64,000 nt of DNA from Pseudomonas fontis (GTDB lineage: Bacteria; Pseudomonadota; Gammaproteobacteria; Pseudomonadales; Pseudomonadaceae), in assembly GCF_028656955.1 (NCBI RefSeq), contig NZ_JAMDGY010000024.1, positions 248,001-312,000 of the forward strand, read 5' to 3'. Position numbers and translations under genes: made by a program. Under the pieces are notes generated by a model. The model saw only the letters and a program-made list of their open reading frames with translations. It searched no databases and was not told the DNA's origin. Below, piece by piece: positions 44,218-54,567 of the stretch (position 1 is its first letter; each line of letters begins with the position of its first letter).

Positions 44218-44230
44218 CTCGGGGTGAATT

Positions 44231-44253
44231 CATCGCCGGCCTTGCCGGCGATG
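44231..44253. terminator. REP-core hairpin between mcpH and ltaE
   Basis: CATCGCCGGC-CTT-GCCGGCGATG is a perfect 10-bp stem with a 3-base loop, placed between two convergent genes. It can act as a bidirectional transcript end and is a single short form of the window's REP core. Confidence 0.6.
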
Positions 44254-44259
44254 GGGCCT

Positions 44260-45300
44260 TCAGAGCCCCATCACCAGGCGGATATCCGCAGCCAGTTCAC
44301 GCACCCGCGCTTCCTCGGTATCCCACGAACACATGAAGCGTGCGCCGCCGCTGCCGATGAAGGTGTAGAAGCGCCAGCCCTTGTCACGCAGCTTGTCCAG
44401 CGCCGGTTCCGGCATTTGCAGGAACACGCCGTTGGCTTCCACCGGGAACATCAGGCTCACCCCCGGAATATCCGCCACCAGCCCGCTCAGCAATTGCGCG
44501 CAATGGTTGGCATGCTGGCCATGGCGCAACCAGGCGCCGTTCTCCAGCAGCCCGACCCAGGGCGCCGAAAGGAAACGCATCTTCGACGCCAACTGACCCG
44601 CCTGCTTGCAGCGGTAGTCGAAGTCTTCGGCCAGCTTGCGGTTGAAGAACAGGATCGCCTCGCCCACCGCCATGCCGTTCTTGGTGCCGCCAAAGCACAG
44701 CACATCGACGCCGGCTTTCCAGGTCAGCTCGGCCGGGGTGCAGCCCAGGAACGCGCAGGCATTGGTGAAGCGCGCGCCGTCCATGTGCAGGTTCAGGCCC
44801 AGTTCCTTGCAGGTGGCGCTGATCGCTTTCAACTCTTCCGGGCGATACACGCTACCGACTTCAGTGGCCTGGGTGATGGTGACCACGCGCGGCTTGGGGT
44901 AGTGGATGTCCTGGCGCTTGAGGGCGACTTCGCGGATCGAGTCCGGGGTCAGCTTGCCGTTCTCGCTGCGCGCGGTGAGCAGCTTGGAGCCGTTGGAGAA
45001 GAACTCCGGCGCGCCGCATTCGTCGGTCTCGACGTGGGCGGTCTCCGAGCAGATCACGCTGTGGTAGCTCTGGCATAGCGACGACAGGGCCAGGGAGTTG
45101 GCCGCCGTACCGTTGAAGGCGAAGAACACCTCGCAGTCGGTCTCGAACAGTTTGCGGAAGTGGTCGGAGGCCAGGGCCGTCCATTTGTCGTCGCCGTAGG
45201 CACGCTCGTGGCCGTGGTTGGCCTTCTCCATGGCGGCCCAGGCTTCTGGGCAGATACCGGAATAGTTGTCGCTGGCGAATTGTTGGCTTTGCTCTGTCAT
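44260..45300 (-). CDS. ltaE: Low-specificity L-threonine aldolase
   Basis: 346-residue PLP enzyme that cleaves L-threonine or allo-threonine to glycine and acetaldehyde. Features are SDNYSGICPEAWAAMEKANH (start), the phosphate-binding region FNGTAANSLALSSL, the cofactor pocket NLHMDGARFTNACA and the Schiff-base lysine in FGGTKNGMAVGE. The start ATG at 45300 follows AGGACAG; upstream in-frame sequence runs through a REP pair and is not coding. It is divergent from glyA, with which it shares glycine as a product or substrate. Confidence 0.95.
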   Translation of the reverse strand: MTEQSQQFASDNYSGICPEAWAAMEKANHGHERAYGDDKWTALASDHFRKLFETDCEVFFAFNGTAANSLALSSLCQSYHSVICSETAHVETDECGAPEFFSNGSKLLTARSENGKLTPDSIREVALKRQDIHYPKPRVVTITQATEVGSVYRPEELKAISATCKELGLNLHMDGARFTNACAFLGCTPAELTWKAGVDVLCFGGTKNGMAVGEAILFFNRKLAEDFDYRCKQAGQLASKMRFLSAPWVGLLENGAWLRHGQHANHCAQLLSGLVADIPGVSLMFPVEANGVFLQMPEPALDKLRDKGWRFYTFIGSGGARFMCSWDTEEARVRELAADIRLVMGL

Positions 45301-45633
45301 GACACTGTCCTGTGAACGACGCAGGGGAGCACTGTAAACAAGATTGCAGTGGCCGCCTATACACCTGTGGACAACATCTCGCGGTGGCAACCATGCCCTT
45401 GCACTGATCTCTGTGGGAGCTGGCCTTGCCAGCGAATGGGCGCGTAGCGGCCACCGAGGCCTCATCGCCGGCAAGGCCGGCTCCCACAGCTCCGGGTTTG
45501 CAAACCCGCATGTCGTAAACGCACCTTTGCGTGGCGTCTATAGGCATTTGACCGGTCTGGTCCGGCCCTACCATCGAATCCATAAGGCACCTGCGCGTGC
45601 CCCCACAACAAAGCCGCTGCCGGGAGAGATGCG
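45301..45633. promoter_or_regulatory. Divergent ltaE / glyA control region
   Basis: 333 bp without a gene. It holds the REP pair at 45411-45489 and, closer to glyA, TGTCGTAAACG (45511) and GGCGTCTATAGG (45533), which may be activator half-sites for GbdR or the sarcosine regulator; spacing is near but not exactly 21 bp. No glycine riboswitch fold was recognised. Confidence 0.45.
45411..45489. repeat. REP pair (inverted) upstream of glyA
   Basis: CTGTGGGAGCTGGCCTTGCC and the inverted CGCCGGCAAGGCCGGCTCCC with about 30 bp between them, in the ltaE-glyA divergent region. Confidence 0.85.
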
Positions 45634-46887
45634 ATGTTCAGCAAGCAAGACCAGATCCAGGGTTACGACGATGCACTGCTGGCGGCCATGAATGCCGAAG
45701 AACAACGCCAGGAAGACCACATCGAGCTGATCGCCTCGGAAAACTACACCAGCAAACGCGTCATGCAGGCCCAGGGCAGCGGCCTCACCAACAAGTACGC
45801 CGAAGGCTATCCCGGCAAGCGCTACTACGGCGGCTGCGAGCACGTCGACAAGGTCGAGCAATTGGCCATCGACCGCGCCAAGCAACTGTTCGGCGCCGAC
45901 TACGCCAACGTCCAGCCACACTCCGGCAGCCAGGCCAATGCCGCCGTCTACCTCGCCCTGCTGCAAGCCGGCGATACCGTGCTGGGCATGAGCCTGGCCC
46001 ACGGCGGCCACCTCACCCACGGTGCCAAGGTCAGCTTCTCGGGCAAGCTCTACAACGCGGTGCAGTACGGCATCGACACCGACAGCGGGCTGATCGACTA
46101 CGACGAGGTCGAGCGCCTGGCCGTCGAGCACCAGCCAAAGATGATCATCGCCGGCTTCTCGGCCTACTCGAAAACCCTCGACTTCCCACGCTTCCGGCAA
46201 ATTGCCGACAAGGTCGGCGCCTACCTGTTCGTCGACATGGCCCACGTCGCCGGCCTGGTCGCGGCCGGCCTGTACCCGAACCCGCTGCCCTACGCCGACG
46301 TGGTCACCACCACCACCCACAAGACCCTGCGCGGTCCGCGTGGCGGGCTGATCCTGGCCAAGGCCAATGAGGAACTGGAGAAGAAATTCAACGCGGCGGT
46401 GTTCCCCGGCGGCCAGGGCGGCCCGCTGATGCACGTGATCGCGGCCAAGGCCGTGTGCTTCAAGGAAGCCCTTGAACCCGGCTTCAAGACCTACCAGCAA
46501 CAAGTGATCGACAACGCCCAGGCCATGGCTGGCGTGTTTATCGAGCGGGGCTACGATGTAGTGTCCGGTGGCACCGACAACCACCTGTTCCTGGTCAGCC
46601 TGATCCGTCAGGGCCTGACCGGCAAGGAGGCCGATGCCGCGCTGGGCCGCGCGCATATCACCGTGAACAAGAACGCCGTGCCGAACGACCCGCAATCGCC
46701 GTTCGTGACCTCGGGCCTGCGCATCGGCACCCCGGCGGTCACCAGCCGTGGTTTCAAGGTTGCCCAGTGCACGGCGCTGGCCGGCTGGATCTGCGACATC
46801 CTCGACAACCTCGGCGATGCCGATGTCGAGGCCAATGTGGCGCGCAACGTGTCGGCACTCTGTGCAGATTTCCCGGTTTACCGCTGA
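45634..46887 (+). CDS. glyA: Serine hydroxymethyltransferase of the sarcosine cluster
   Basis: 417-residue PLP enzyme interconverting glycine plus 5,10-methylene-THF and serine plus THF. Motifs are [20 protein letters not shown] near the N-terminus, [17 protein letters not shown] and the PLP lysine in [21 protein letters not shown] precedes the ATG. As first gene before soxBDAG it captures the methylene-THF and glycine made from sarcosine, giving serine for the dehydratase. It probably is a second SHMT (GlyA1 type) besides a housekeeping one. Confidence 0.97.
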   Translation: MFSKQDQIQGYDDALLAAMNAEEQRQEDHIELIASENYTSKRVMQAQGSGLTNKYAEGYPGKRYYGGCEHVDKVEQLAIDRAKQLFGADYANVQPHSGSQANAAVYLALLQAGDTVLGMSLAHGGHLTHGAKVSFSGKLYNAVQYGIDTDSGLIDYDEVERLAVEHQPKMIIAGFSAYSKTLDFPRFRQIADKVGAYLFVDMAHVAGLVAAGLYPNPLPYADVVTTTTHKTLRGPRGGLILAKANEELEKKFNAAVFPGGQGGPLMHVIAAKAVCFKEALEPGFKTYQQQVIDNAQAMAGVFIERGYDVVSGGTDNHLFLVSLIRQGLTGKEADAALGRAHITVNKNAVPNDPQSPFVTSGLRIGTPAVTSRGFKVAQCTALAGWICDILDNLGDADVEANVARNVSALCADFPVYR

Positions 46888-46907
46888 GTGGTTGAGGAGT
46901 ACTGACT

Positions 46908-48158
46908 ATGCAACGCTACTCGGGCTTCGGCCTTTTCAAGCACTCGTTGAGCCACCACGAAAACTGGCAGCGCATGTGGCGCACGCCAACCCCGAAGAAG
47001 GTCTACGACGTGGTTATCGTCGGCGGTGGCGGGCATGGCCTGGCCACCGCCTACTACCTGGCCAAGGAGCACGGCATCACCAATGTCGCGGTGGTCGAGA
47101 AGGGCTGGCTGGGCGGTGGCAACACCGCGCGCAACACCACCATCGTGCGTTCCAACTACCTCTGGGACGAGTCGGCGCACCTCTACGAGCATGCCATGAA
47201 GCTCTGGGAAGGCTTGTCCCAGGACATCAACTACAACGTGATGTTCTCCCAGCGTGGCGTCTACAACCTGTGCCACACCCTGCAGGACATGCGCGACTCG
47301 GAACGCCGGGTGAGCGCCAACCGCCTTAATGGCGTGGACGGTGAACTGCTCAACGCCCAGCAGGTGGCGGACGAAATCCCCTACCTGGACTGCTCGAAGA
47401 ACACCCGCTACCCGATCCTCGGCGCCACCGTGCAGCGGCGCGGCGGCGTGGCCCGTCACGATGCCGTGGCCTGGGGCTTCGCCCGCGCGGCCGACGCCCT
47501 CGGTGTGGACCTGATCCAGCAGACCGAAGTGATCGGTTTCCGTAAGGAAAACGGCGTGGTGATCGGCGTGGAAACCAACAAGGGCTTCATCGGCGCCAAG
47601 CGCGTCGGCGTGGTCACCGCCGGCAACTCGGGGCACATGGCCAAGCTCGCCGGCTTTCGCTTGCCGATCGAGTCACACCCGTTGCAGGCGCTGGTGTCAG
47701 AGCCGCTCAAGCCGATCATCGACAGCGTGATCATGTCCAACGCCGTACACGGCTACATCAGCCAGTCGGACAAGGGCGACCTGGTCATCGGCGCCGGTAT
47801 CGACGGCTGGGTCGGCTACGGCCAGCGCGGCTCGTACCCGGTCATCGAGCACACCTTGCAGGCCATCGTGGAGATGTTCCCGATCCTCTCGCGGGTGCGC
47901 ATGAACCGCCAATGGGGCGGCATCGTCGACACCACCCCGGACGCCTGCCCGATCATCTCCAAGACCCCGGTAGAGAACATGTTCTTCAACTGCGGCTGGG
48001 GCACCGGTGGCTTCAAGGCCACGCCGGGTTCGGGCAACGTGTTTGCCGCGAGCCTCGCCAAAGGCGAAATGCACCCGTTGGCCAAGCCGTTTTCCATCGA
48101 CCGTTTCCACAACGGCGCCCTGATCGACGAACACGGCGCTGCCGCTGTCGCCCACTAA
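46908..48158 (+). CDS. soxB: Sarcosine oxidase beta subunit SoxB
   Basis: 416-residue flavoprotein subunit carrying the sarcosine-oxidising site of heterotetrameric sarcosine oxidase. The N-terminal sequence [20 protein letters not shown] is the FAD motif (about residues 30-49). [20 protein letters not shown] contains the flavin-attachment/substrate region, and [16 protein letters not shown] is the C-terminal FAD-contact motif. It starts 20 bp after glyA and precedes soxD by 14 bp, all in one operon. Confidence 0.97.
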   Translation: MQRYSGFGLFKHSLSHHENWQRMWRTPTPKKVYDVVIVGGGGHGLATAYYLAKEHGITNVAVVEKGWLGGGNTARNTTIVRSNYLWDESAHLYEHAMKLWEGLSQDINYNVMFSQRGVYNLCHTLQDMRDSERRVSANRLNGVDGELLNAQQVADEIPYLDCSKNTRYPILGATVQRRGGVARHDAVAWGFARAADALGVDLIQQTEVIGFRKENGVVIGVETNKGFIGAKRVGVVTAGNSGHMAKLAGFRLPIESHPLQALVSEPLKPIIDSVIMSNAVHGYISQSDKGDLVIGAGIDGWVGYGQRGSYPVIEHTLQAIVEMFPILSRVRMNRQWGGIVDTTPDACPIISKTPVENMFFNCGWGTGGFKATPGSGNVFAASLAKGEMHPLAKPFSIDRFHNGALIDEHGAAAVAH

Positions 48159-48172
48159 CAGGAGAAATCCCC

Positions 48173-48502
48173 ATGTTGCATATCTTCTGTCCCCACTGCG
48201 GCGAGCTGCGCTCCGAAGAGGAATTCCACGCCGCCGGCCAGGCGCATATCCCGCGCCCGCTGGAGCCGAACGCCTGCTCTGACGAGGAGTGGGGCGACTA
48301 CATGTTCTTTCGCGACAACCCGCGTGGCCTGCACCACGAGCTGTGGATTCACGCCGCCGGTTGCCGCCAGTATTTCAACGCCACGCGTGACACTGTGACC
48401 TACGAGATCCTGGAAACCTATCCGATTGGCGCCAAGCCACAGGTCACCGGCAAAGGCGCGTCGCCGCAGTTGGCTGTCAGTGGTCAGGGAGAAAAGGTAT
48501 GA
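48173..48502 (+). CDS. soxD: Sarcosine oxidase delta subunit SoxD
   Basis: 109-residue small subunit of heterotetrameric sarcosine oxidase, with a zinc-type motif CPHCGELRSEEEF at the start and HAAGCRQYFNATRDT later. An AGGAGA ribosome site precedes the ATG. The stop overlaps the soxA start by 4 bp (48499-48502), so assembly partners are co-translated. Confidence 0.96.
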   Translation: MLHIFCPHCGELRSEEEFHAAGQAHIPRPLEPNACSDEEWGDYMFFRDNPRGLHHELWIHAAGCRQYFNATRDTVTYEILETYPIGAKPQVTGKGASPQLAVSGQGEKV

Positions 48503-51500
48503 GCCAGGTCTATCGCCTGTCCAATGGTGGTCGTATCGACCGCAGCAGCGTCTTGAACTTCACCTTCAACGGCCAGAGCTACCAGGGCTATGCCGGTGAC
48601 ACCCTGGCCGCCGCCTTGCTGGCCAACGGCGTCGACATCGTCGGGCGCAGCTTCAAGTACTCGCGCCCGCGCGGGATCATCGCCGCCGGCTGCGAAGAGC
48701 CGAACGCCATCCTGCAGATCGGCGCCAGTGAAGCCACCCAGGTGCCCAACGTGCGCGCCACGCAGCAGGCGCTGTATGCCGGCCTGGTCGCCACCAGCAC
48801 CAACGGCTGGCCGAGCGTGAACACCGACGTGATGGGCATCCTCGGCAAGGTCGGCGGCAAGCTGATGCCGCCGGGGTTCTACTACAAGACGTTCATGTAC
48901 CCGCAGTCGTTCTGGATGACCTACGAGAAGTACATCCGCAAGGCCGCAGGCCTGGGCCGTGCGCCACTGGAAAACGACCCCGACAGCTACGACTACATGA
49001 GCCACCACTGCGACGTGCTGATCGTCGGCGCCGGCCCGGCCGGGCTTGCTGCCGCGCTGGCGGCCGGGCGCAGCGGCGCCCGGGTGATCCTGGCCGATGA
49101 GCAGGAAGAGTTCGGCGGCAGCCTGCTCGACAGCCGCGAAAGCCTCGATGGCAAACCGGCCGCTGACTGGGTGGCGGCAGTGGTTGCCGAACTCAAGGGC
49201 ATGCCGGAGGTGCTGCTGTTGCCGCGCGCCACGGTGAACGGCTATCACGACCACAATTTCCTGACCATTCACGAGCGCCTGGCCGACCACCTCGGCGACC
49301 GTGCACCGATCGGCCAGGTACGTCAGCGCATGCACCGGGTGCGCGCCAAGCGCGTGGTGCTGGCCACCGGCACCCACGAGCGGCCGCTGGTGTATGGCAA
49401 CAACGACGTGCCGGGCAACATGCTCGCCGGTGCAGTGTCCACCTATGTGCGCCGCTACGGTGTCGCACCGGGGCGCAAGCTGGTGCTGTCGACCAACAAC
49501 GACCACGCCTACCGCGTCGCCCTGGACTGGCACGATGCCGGGCTCAAGGTGGTCGCCGTCGCCGATGCGCGGCACAACCCACGCGGTTCGCTGGTGGAAG
49601 AGGCGCGGGCCAAGGGCATCCGTATCCTCACCTCAAGCGCGGTAATCGAAAGCCGTGGCAGCAAGCACGTGACGGCGGCGCGGGTTGCCGCCATCGATGT
49701 GCAGGCACACGCCGTCACCAGCCCCGGCGAGTGGCTGGACTGCGACCTGGTGGCGACCTCCGGCGGCTACAGCCCGGTGGTTCACCTGGCCTCGCACCTG
49801 GGCGGCAAGCCGATCTGGCGTGACGACATCCTCGGCTTTGTGCCGGGCGAGGCCCCGCAAAAACGCGTGTGCGTCGGTGGCATCAATGGAGTATTCGGCC
49901 TGGCCGATGCGCTGGCCGATGGTTTCGAAGGCGGCGTGCGCGCGGCCAGCGAAGCCGGTTTCAAGGCTGTCGAAGGGCTGCTGCCCAAAGTACTGGCGCG
50001 CCAGGAGGAGGCCACCCTGGGCCTGTTCCAGGTGCCGCACGACCGCAACACTGCACGGGCGCCGAAGCAGTTCGTCGACCAGCAGAACGACGTCACCGCC
50101 GCCGCCATCGAACTGGCGACCCGCGAGGGCTTCGAGTCGGTCGAGCACGTCAAGCGCTACACCGCGCTGGGTTTCGGCACCGACCAGGGCAAGCTGGGCA
50201 ACATCAACGGGCTGGCGATTGCCGCGCGTTCGATGGGCATCACCATCCCGGAAATGGGCACCACCATGTTCCGCCCCAACTACACCCCGGTGACCTTTGG
50301 TGCGGTGGCGGGGCGGCACTGCGGGCACCTGTTCGAGCCGGTGCGCTTCACCGCGCTGCATGCCTGGCATGTGAAAAATGGCGCGCAGTTCGAAGACGTC
50401 GGCCAGTGGAAGCGGCCGTGGTACTTCCCCAAGGGCGCTGAAGACATTCATGCCGCCGTGGCCCGTGAGTGCCAGGCGGTGCGTGACAGCGTCGGCCTGC
50501 TGGACGCCTCGACCCTGGGCAAGATCGATATCCAGGGCCCGGATGCACGGGAATTCCTCAACCGCATCTACACCAACGCCTGGACCAAGCTGGACGTGGG
50601 CAAGGCCCGTTACGGGCTGATGTGTAAGGAAGACGGCATGGTCTTCGACGATGGCGTCACCGCATGCCTGGCCGACAACCATTTCCTCATGACCACCACC
50701 ACCGGGGGCGCGGCGCGGGTGCTGCAATGGCTGGAGATCTACCAGCAGACCGAGTGGCCTGACTTGAAGGTGTACTTCACCTCGGTCACCGACCACTGGG
50801 CGACCCTTACCCTGTCCGGGCCGAACAGCCGCAAGCTGCTCGGTGAAGTGACCGATATCGACCTGGACAAGGACGCCTTCCCGTTCATGAGCTGGAAGGA
50901 AGGGCTGGTCGGCGGTGTGCCGGCGCGGGTGTTCCGGATTTCGTTCACTGGCGAGCTGTCGTACGAGGTGAACATCCAGGCCAACTACGCGATGGGTGTG
51001 CTGGAGAAGATTGCCGAGGTCGGCAAGCAGTACAACCTGACGCCCTACGGCACCGAGACCATGCACGTGCTGCGGGCGGAGAAGGGTTTCATCATCGTCG
51101 GGCAGGACACCGATGGCTCGATGACCCCGGATGACTTGAACATGGGCTGGTGTGTGGGGCGGACCAAGCCGTTCTCGTGGATCGGCTGGCGCGGGATGAA
51201 CCGTGAGGACTGCGTGCGAGACAACCGCAAGCAACTGGTGGGCTTGAAGCCGGTTGACCCGAGCAAGTGGCTGCCGGAGGGCGCGCAACTGGTGTTCGAC
51301 CCCAAGCAGCCGATCCCGATGGACATGGTCGGGCATGTGACGTCGAGCTATGCCGCCAACTCGCTGGGTTATTCGTTTGCCCTGGCGGTGGTCAAGGGTG
51401 GGCTCAAGCGCATGGGTGAGCGGGTGTTCTCGCCGCAGGCCGATGGCAGCGTGATCGAGGCGGAGATTTGCGCATCGGTGTTCTTCGATCCGAAGGGGGA

Positions 51501-51516
51501 TCGGCAGAACATCTGA
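48499..51516 (+). CDS. soxA: Sarcosine oxidase alpha subunit SoxA
   Basis: 1005-residue large subunit. The N-terminal ferredoxin-like domain (about 10-100) has LAAALLANGVDIVGRSFKYS and RPRGIIAAGCEEPNA. The dinucleotide domain begins VLIVGAGPAGLAAALAAGRS (about residue 173). The C-terminal glycine-cleavage-T-like folate domain occupies about 600-1000, with SGPNSRKLLGEVTD and FTGELSYEVNI. It passes the methyl group to THF as methylene-THF. It overlaps soxD by 4 bp; soxG follows after a REP-containing gap. Confidence 0.97.
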   Translation: MSQVYRLSNGGRIDRSSVLNFTFNGQSYQGYAGDTLAAALLANGVDIVGRSFKYSRPRGIIAAGCEEPNAILQIGASEATQVPNVRATQQALYAGLVATSTNGWPSVNTDVMGILGKVGGKLMPPGFYYKTFMYPQSFWMTYEKYIRKAAGLGRAPLENDPDSYDYMSHHCDVLIVGAGPAGLAAALAAGRSGARVILADEQEEFGGSLLDSRESLDGKPAADWVAAVVAELKGMPEVLLLPRATVNGYHDHNFLTIHERLADHLGDRAPIGQVRQRMHRVRAKRVVLATGTHERPLVYGNNDVPGNMLAGAVSTYVRRYGVAPGRKLVLSTNNDHAYRVALDWHDAGLKVVAVADARHNPRGSLVEEARAKGIRILTSSAVIESRGSKHVTAARVAAIDVQAHAVTSPGEWLDCDLVATSGGYSPVVHLASHLGGKPIWRDDILGFVPGEAPQKRVCVGGINGVFGLADALADGFEGGVRAASEAGFKAVEGLLPKVLARQEEATLGLFQVPHDRNTARAPKQFVDQQNDVTAAAIELATREGFESVEHVKRYTALGFGTDQGKLGNINGLAIAARSMGITIPEMGTTMFRPNYTPVTFGAVAGRHCGHLFEPVRFTALHAWHVKNGAQFEDVGQWKRPWYFPKGAEDIHAAVARECQAVRDSVGLLDASTLGKIDIQGPDAREFLNRIYTNAWTKLDVGKARYGLMCKEDGMVFDDGVTACLADNHFLMTTTTGGAARVLQWLEIYQQTEWPDLKVYFTSVTDHWATLTLSGPNSRKLLGEVTDIDLDKDAFPFMSWKEGLVGGVPARVFRISFTGELSYEVNIQANYAMGVLEKIAEVGKQYNLTPYGTETMHVLRAEKGFIIVGQDTDGSMTPDDLNMGWCVGRTKPFSWIGWRGMNREDCVRDNRKQLVGLKPVDPSKWLPEGAQLVFDPKQPIPMDMVGHVTSSYAANSLGYSFALAVVKGGLKRMGERVFSPQADGSVIEAEICASVFFDPKGDRQNI

Positions 51517-51539
51517 CACCGCTACTGCATTGCACTACC

Positions 51540-51604
51540 TGTGGGAGCCGGCCTTGCCGGCGATGGGCGCAACGCGGCGCCGATTGGCAAGGCCAGCTCC
51601 CACA
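51540..51604. repeat. REP pair (inverted) between soxA and soxG
   Basis: TGTGGGAGCCGGCCTTGCCG and the inverted TTGGCAAGGCCAGCTCCCAC. It occupies the 147-bp soxA-soxG gap and could stabilise the upstream mRNA. Confidence 0.85.
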
Positions 51605-51663
51605 CAGCAGATTCAAGACAGTTGCTTCCACAGGATGCTTTCGAACTTTCAGATGGGTGCCCC

Positions 51664-52296
51664 ATGAGCGCTATCAACGTCTACCAGCAACGCCCCGGCA
51701 ACGACGCCCACGCCGAGTCGCCACTGCACCACGCCGACCTGCCCAGCCTGGTCGGCAAGGGCCGCAAGAACGCCGGGGTCACCCTGCGTGAAAAAGCCTT
51801 CCTCGGCCACCTCACCCTGCGTGGCGACGGCCGTGATCCAGCCTTCGCCGGCGCAGTGTTCAAGGCCCTGGGCCTGGAGCTGCCCGTGGCCCTGACCGTG
51901 GTCGCCAACGACGAAATGTCGCTGCAATGGCTCGGCCCGGACGAATGGCTGCTGATCGTCCCTGGCGGCCAGGAACTGAGCGTCGAGCAAAAATTGCGTG
52001 AAGCGCTGGGCGACCTGCATATCCAGATCGTCAACGTCAGTGGCGGGCAAACCCTGCTGCAACTGACCGGCCCGAACGTGCGCGAGGTGCTGATGAAGTC
52101 CACCAGCTACGACGTGCACCCGAACAACTTCCCGGTCGGCAAGGCTGTCGGCACGGTGTTCGCCAAGTCGCAGCTGGTGATCCGCCGTACCGGCGAAGAC
52201 ACCTGGGAGCTGCTGATCCGGCGCAGCTTCTCTGACTACTGGTGGCTGTGGCTGCAGGACGCCTCGGCGGAATTCGGTTTGAGCATCGAGGCCTAG
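51664..52296 (+). CDS. soxG: Sarcosine oxidase gamma subunit SoxG
   Basis: 210-residue gamma subunit of heterotetrameric sarcosine oxidase, related to the glycine-cleavage-T fold. Features: SLVGKGRKNAGVTLREKAFL near the start, the central LQWLGPDEWLLIVPGG and the C-terminal LIRRSFSDYWWLWLQDAS. The start ATG at 51664 gives the family N-terminus MSAINVYQQRPG; upstream in-frame sequence lies in the REP pair. It is 10 bp ahead of purU. Confidence 0.95.
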   Translation: MSAINVYQQRPGNDAHAESPLHHADLPSLVGKGRKNAGVTLREKAFLGHLTLRGDGRDPAFAGAVFKALGLELPVALTVVANDEMSLQWLGPDEWLLIVPGGQELSVEQKLREALGDLHIQIVNVSGGQTLLQLTGPNVREVLMKSTSYDVHPNNFPVGKAVGTVFAKSQLVIRRTGEDTWELLIRRSFSDYWWLWLQDASAEFGLSIEA

Positions 52297-52306
52297 GAGT
52301 GTTGCC

Positions 52307-53164
52307 ATGAGTCGTGCCCCGGACACCTGGATTCTCACCGCCGACTGCCCGAGCCTGCTTGGCACGGTCGATGTGGTGACGCGTTATCTCTACGAGCAGC
52401 ATTGCTACGTCACCGAGCACCATTCGTTCGATGATCGGTTGTCGGGGCGCTTCTTCATTCGCGTCGAGTTCCGCCCGCAGGACGGCTTTGCCGAAGACAG
52501 CTTTCGCGCTGGCCTGGTCGAGCGTGGCGAGGCCTTCGGCATGCGCTTTGAACTGACCGCGCCGAACCATCGGCCGAAAGTGGTGATCATGGTGTCCAAG
52601 GCCGATCACTGCCTGAACGACCTGCTCTATCGCCAGCGCATCGGCCAGCTGGGCATGGATGTGGTGGCGGTGATCTCCAACCACCCGGACCTGGAACCGC
52701 TGGCGCACTGGCATCGGATTCCCTACTACCACTTCGCCCTCGACCCGCACGACAAGCCGGCGCAGGAGCGCAAGGTGCTGCAGGTGATCGAGGAGGCGGG
52801 GGCGGAGCTGGTGATTCTTGCGCGGTACATGCAGGTGCTGTCGCCGGAGCTGTGCCGGCGCCTGGATGGCTGGGCGATCAATATTCATCACTCGTTGCTG
52901 CCCGGCTTCAAGGGCGCCAAGCCGTATCACCAGGCGTACAACAAGGGCGTGAAACTGGTGGGGGCGACGGCGCACTACATCAACAACGACCTCGATGAAG
53001 GGCCGATCATTGCCCAGGGCGTCGAGGCGGTGGACCACAGCCACTACCCTGAAGACCTGATTGCACGGGGGCGCGACATCGAGTGCCTGACCCTGGCCAG
53101 GGCGGTGGGGTATCACATTGAGCGACGGGTGTTCCTTAACGCCAATCGGACGGTGGTGCTCTAG
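52307..53164 (+). CDS. purU: Formyltetrahydrofolate deformylase PurU
   Basis: 285-residue enzyme hydrolysing 10-formyl-THF to formate and THF, regenerating THF during demethylation. The N-terminal ACT domain (about residues 1-85, starting DTWILTADCPSLLGTVDVVT) is followed by the formyltransferase domain. The catalytic Asn-His-Asp set is visible in AINIHHSLLPGFKGAKPYHQ, GATAHYINNDLDEGPIIAQG. It is part of the sox operon, between soxG and fdhA. Confidence 0.96.
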   Translation: MSRAPDTWILTADCPSLLGTVDVVTRYLYEQHCYVTEHHSFDDRLSGRFFIRVEFRPQDGFAEDSFRAGLVERGEAFGMRFELTAPNHRPKVVIMVSKADHCLNDLLYRQRIGQLGMDVVAVISNHPDLEPLAHWHRIPYYHFALDPHDKPAQERKVLQVIEEAGAELVILARYMQVLSPELCRRLDGWAINIHHSLLPGFKGAKPYHQAYNKGVKLVGATAHYINNDLDEGPIIAQGVEAVDHSHYPEDLIARGRDIECLTLARAVGYHIERRVFLNANRTVVL

Positions 53165-53169
53165 CGGGC

Positions 53170-53246
53170 CTCATCGCCGGCAAGGCCGGCTCCCACAGGG
53201 CATGGTGTGCACCGGGCCATTGTGGGAGCCGGCCTTGCCGGCGAAG
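53170..53246. repeat. REP pair (inverted) between purU and fdhA
   Basis: CTCATCGCCGGCAAGGCCGG and the inverted GTGGGAGCCGGCCTTGCCGG with about 30 bp between, in the 183-bp gap. Confidence 0.85.
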
Positions 53247-53347
53247 AGGCCTTCAGCCTTACAACAAGATTCCAGTAACAACCGCGCTGCTTCAGCGCAG
53301 CGCATCTTTACACCGCTGCATAAAAACAACTTTAGCGAGGTGAAAGC

Positions 53348-54547
53348 ATGTCTGGTAATCGTGGTGTGGTGTATCTCGGTGGTGGCAAGGTCGAGGTGCA
53401 GAAGATCGACTATCCGAAACTGCAGGACCCGCGCGGTCGCAAGATCGAGCACGGGGTGATCCTCAAGGTGGTCTCCACCAACATCTGCGGCTCCGACCAG
53501 CACATGGTCCGCGGTCGCACCACCGCCCAGGTCGGCCTGGTGCTGGGCCACGAGATCACCGGCGAGGTGATCGAGAAAGGCCGCGACGTCGAGAACCTGC
53601 AAATCGGCGACCTGGTTTCCGTACCCTTCAACGTCGCCTGCGGCCGCTGCCGCTCCTGCAAGGAACAACACACCGGCGTCTGCCTGACGGTCAACCCGGC
53701 CCGTGCCGGCGGTGCCTACGGTTACGTCGACATGGGCGACTGGACCGGCGGCCAGGCCGAATACGTGCTGGTGCCTTACGCCGATTTCAACCTGCTGAAA
53801 CTGCCCGACCGCGACCGGGCGATGGAGAAGATCCGCGACCTGACCTGCCTGTCCGACATCCTGCCCACCGGCTACCACGGTGCGGTGACTGCGGGCGTCG
53901 GCCCAGGCAGCTCGGTGTACATCGCCGGGGCTGGCCCGGTGGGCCTGGCTGCTGCCGCATCAGCCCGTCTGCTCGGCGCTGCGGTGGTGATCGTCGGCGA
54001 CGTCAACCCGGTGCGCCTGGCCCACGCCAAGGCCCAGGGCTTCGAGATTGCCGACCTGTCCCAGGACACCCCGCTGCACGAACAGATCGCCAACCTGCTC
54101 GGTGAGCCGGAGGTGGACTGCGCGGTGGATGCGGTGGGCTTCGAAGCACGCGGGCATGGCCATGCTGGCGCCAAGCATGAAGCGCCGGCCACGGTGCTCA
54201 ACTCGTTGATGGGCGTGGTGCGGGTGGCCGGCAAAATCGGCATCCCTGGCCTGTATGTCACCGAGGACCCGGGCGCGGTGGACGCGGCGGCGAAGATCGG
54301 CAGCCTGAGCATTCGCTTTGGCCTGGGCTGGGCCAAGTCGCACAGCTTCCACACCGGCCAGACCCCAGTGATGAAGTACAACCGCCAGCTGATGCAGGCG
54401 ATCATGTGGGACCGGATCAACATTGCCGAAGTGGTGGGGGTGCAGGTGATCAGCCTTGACCAGGCGCCGGAAGGCTATGGCGAGTTCGATGCCGGGGTGC
54501 CGAAGAAGTTCGTGATCGACCCGCACAAGATCTTTAGTGCGGGCTAA
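53348..54547 (+). CDS. fdhA: Glutathione-independent formaldehyde dehydrogenase FdhA
   Basis: 399-residue zinc alcohol-dehydrogenase-family enzyme oxidising formaldehyde to formate with bound NAD+. Catalytic zinc ligands lie in STNICGSDQHMVRG and GHEITGEVIEKG. Structural-zinc cysteines are in FNVACGRCRSCKEQHTGVCL. The dinucleotide motif is VYIAGAGPVGLAAAASARLL. It detoxifies formaldehyde released by GbcAB, DgcAB and, when folate is limiting, sarcosine oxidase. An AGCGAGGTGAAAGC ribosome site precedes the ATG. Confidence 0.96.
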   Translation: MSGNRGVVYLGGGKVEVQKIDYPKLQDPRGRKIEHGVILKVVSTNICGSDQHMVRGRTTAQVGLVLGHEITGEVIEKGRDVENLQIGDLVSVPFNVACGRCRSCKEQHTGVCLTVNPARAGGAYGYVDMGDWTGGQAEYVLVPYADFNLLKLPDRDRAMEKIRDLTCLSDILPTGYHGAVTAGVGPGSSVYIAGAGPVGLAAAASARLLGAAVVIVGDVNPVRLAHAKAQGFEIADLSQDTPLHEQIANLLGEPEVDCAVDAVGFEARGHGHAGAKHEAPATVLNSLMGVVRVAGKIGIPGLYVTEDPGAVDAAAKIGSLSIRFGLGWAKSHSFHTGQTPVMKYNRQLMQAIMWDRINIAEVVGVQVISLDQAPEGYGEFDAGVPKKFVIDPHKIFSAG

Positions 54548-54567
54548 GTAACCAGCAGGCTTGGCCC

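Noticed and set aside
45301..45633. Glycine riboswitch before glyA
   Set aside because: No tandem aptamer-like fold or conserved core could be recognised; the space is mostly a REP pair.
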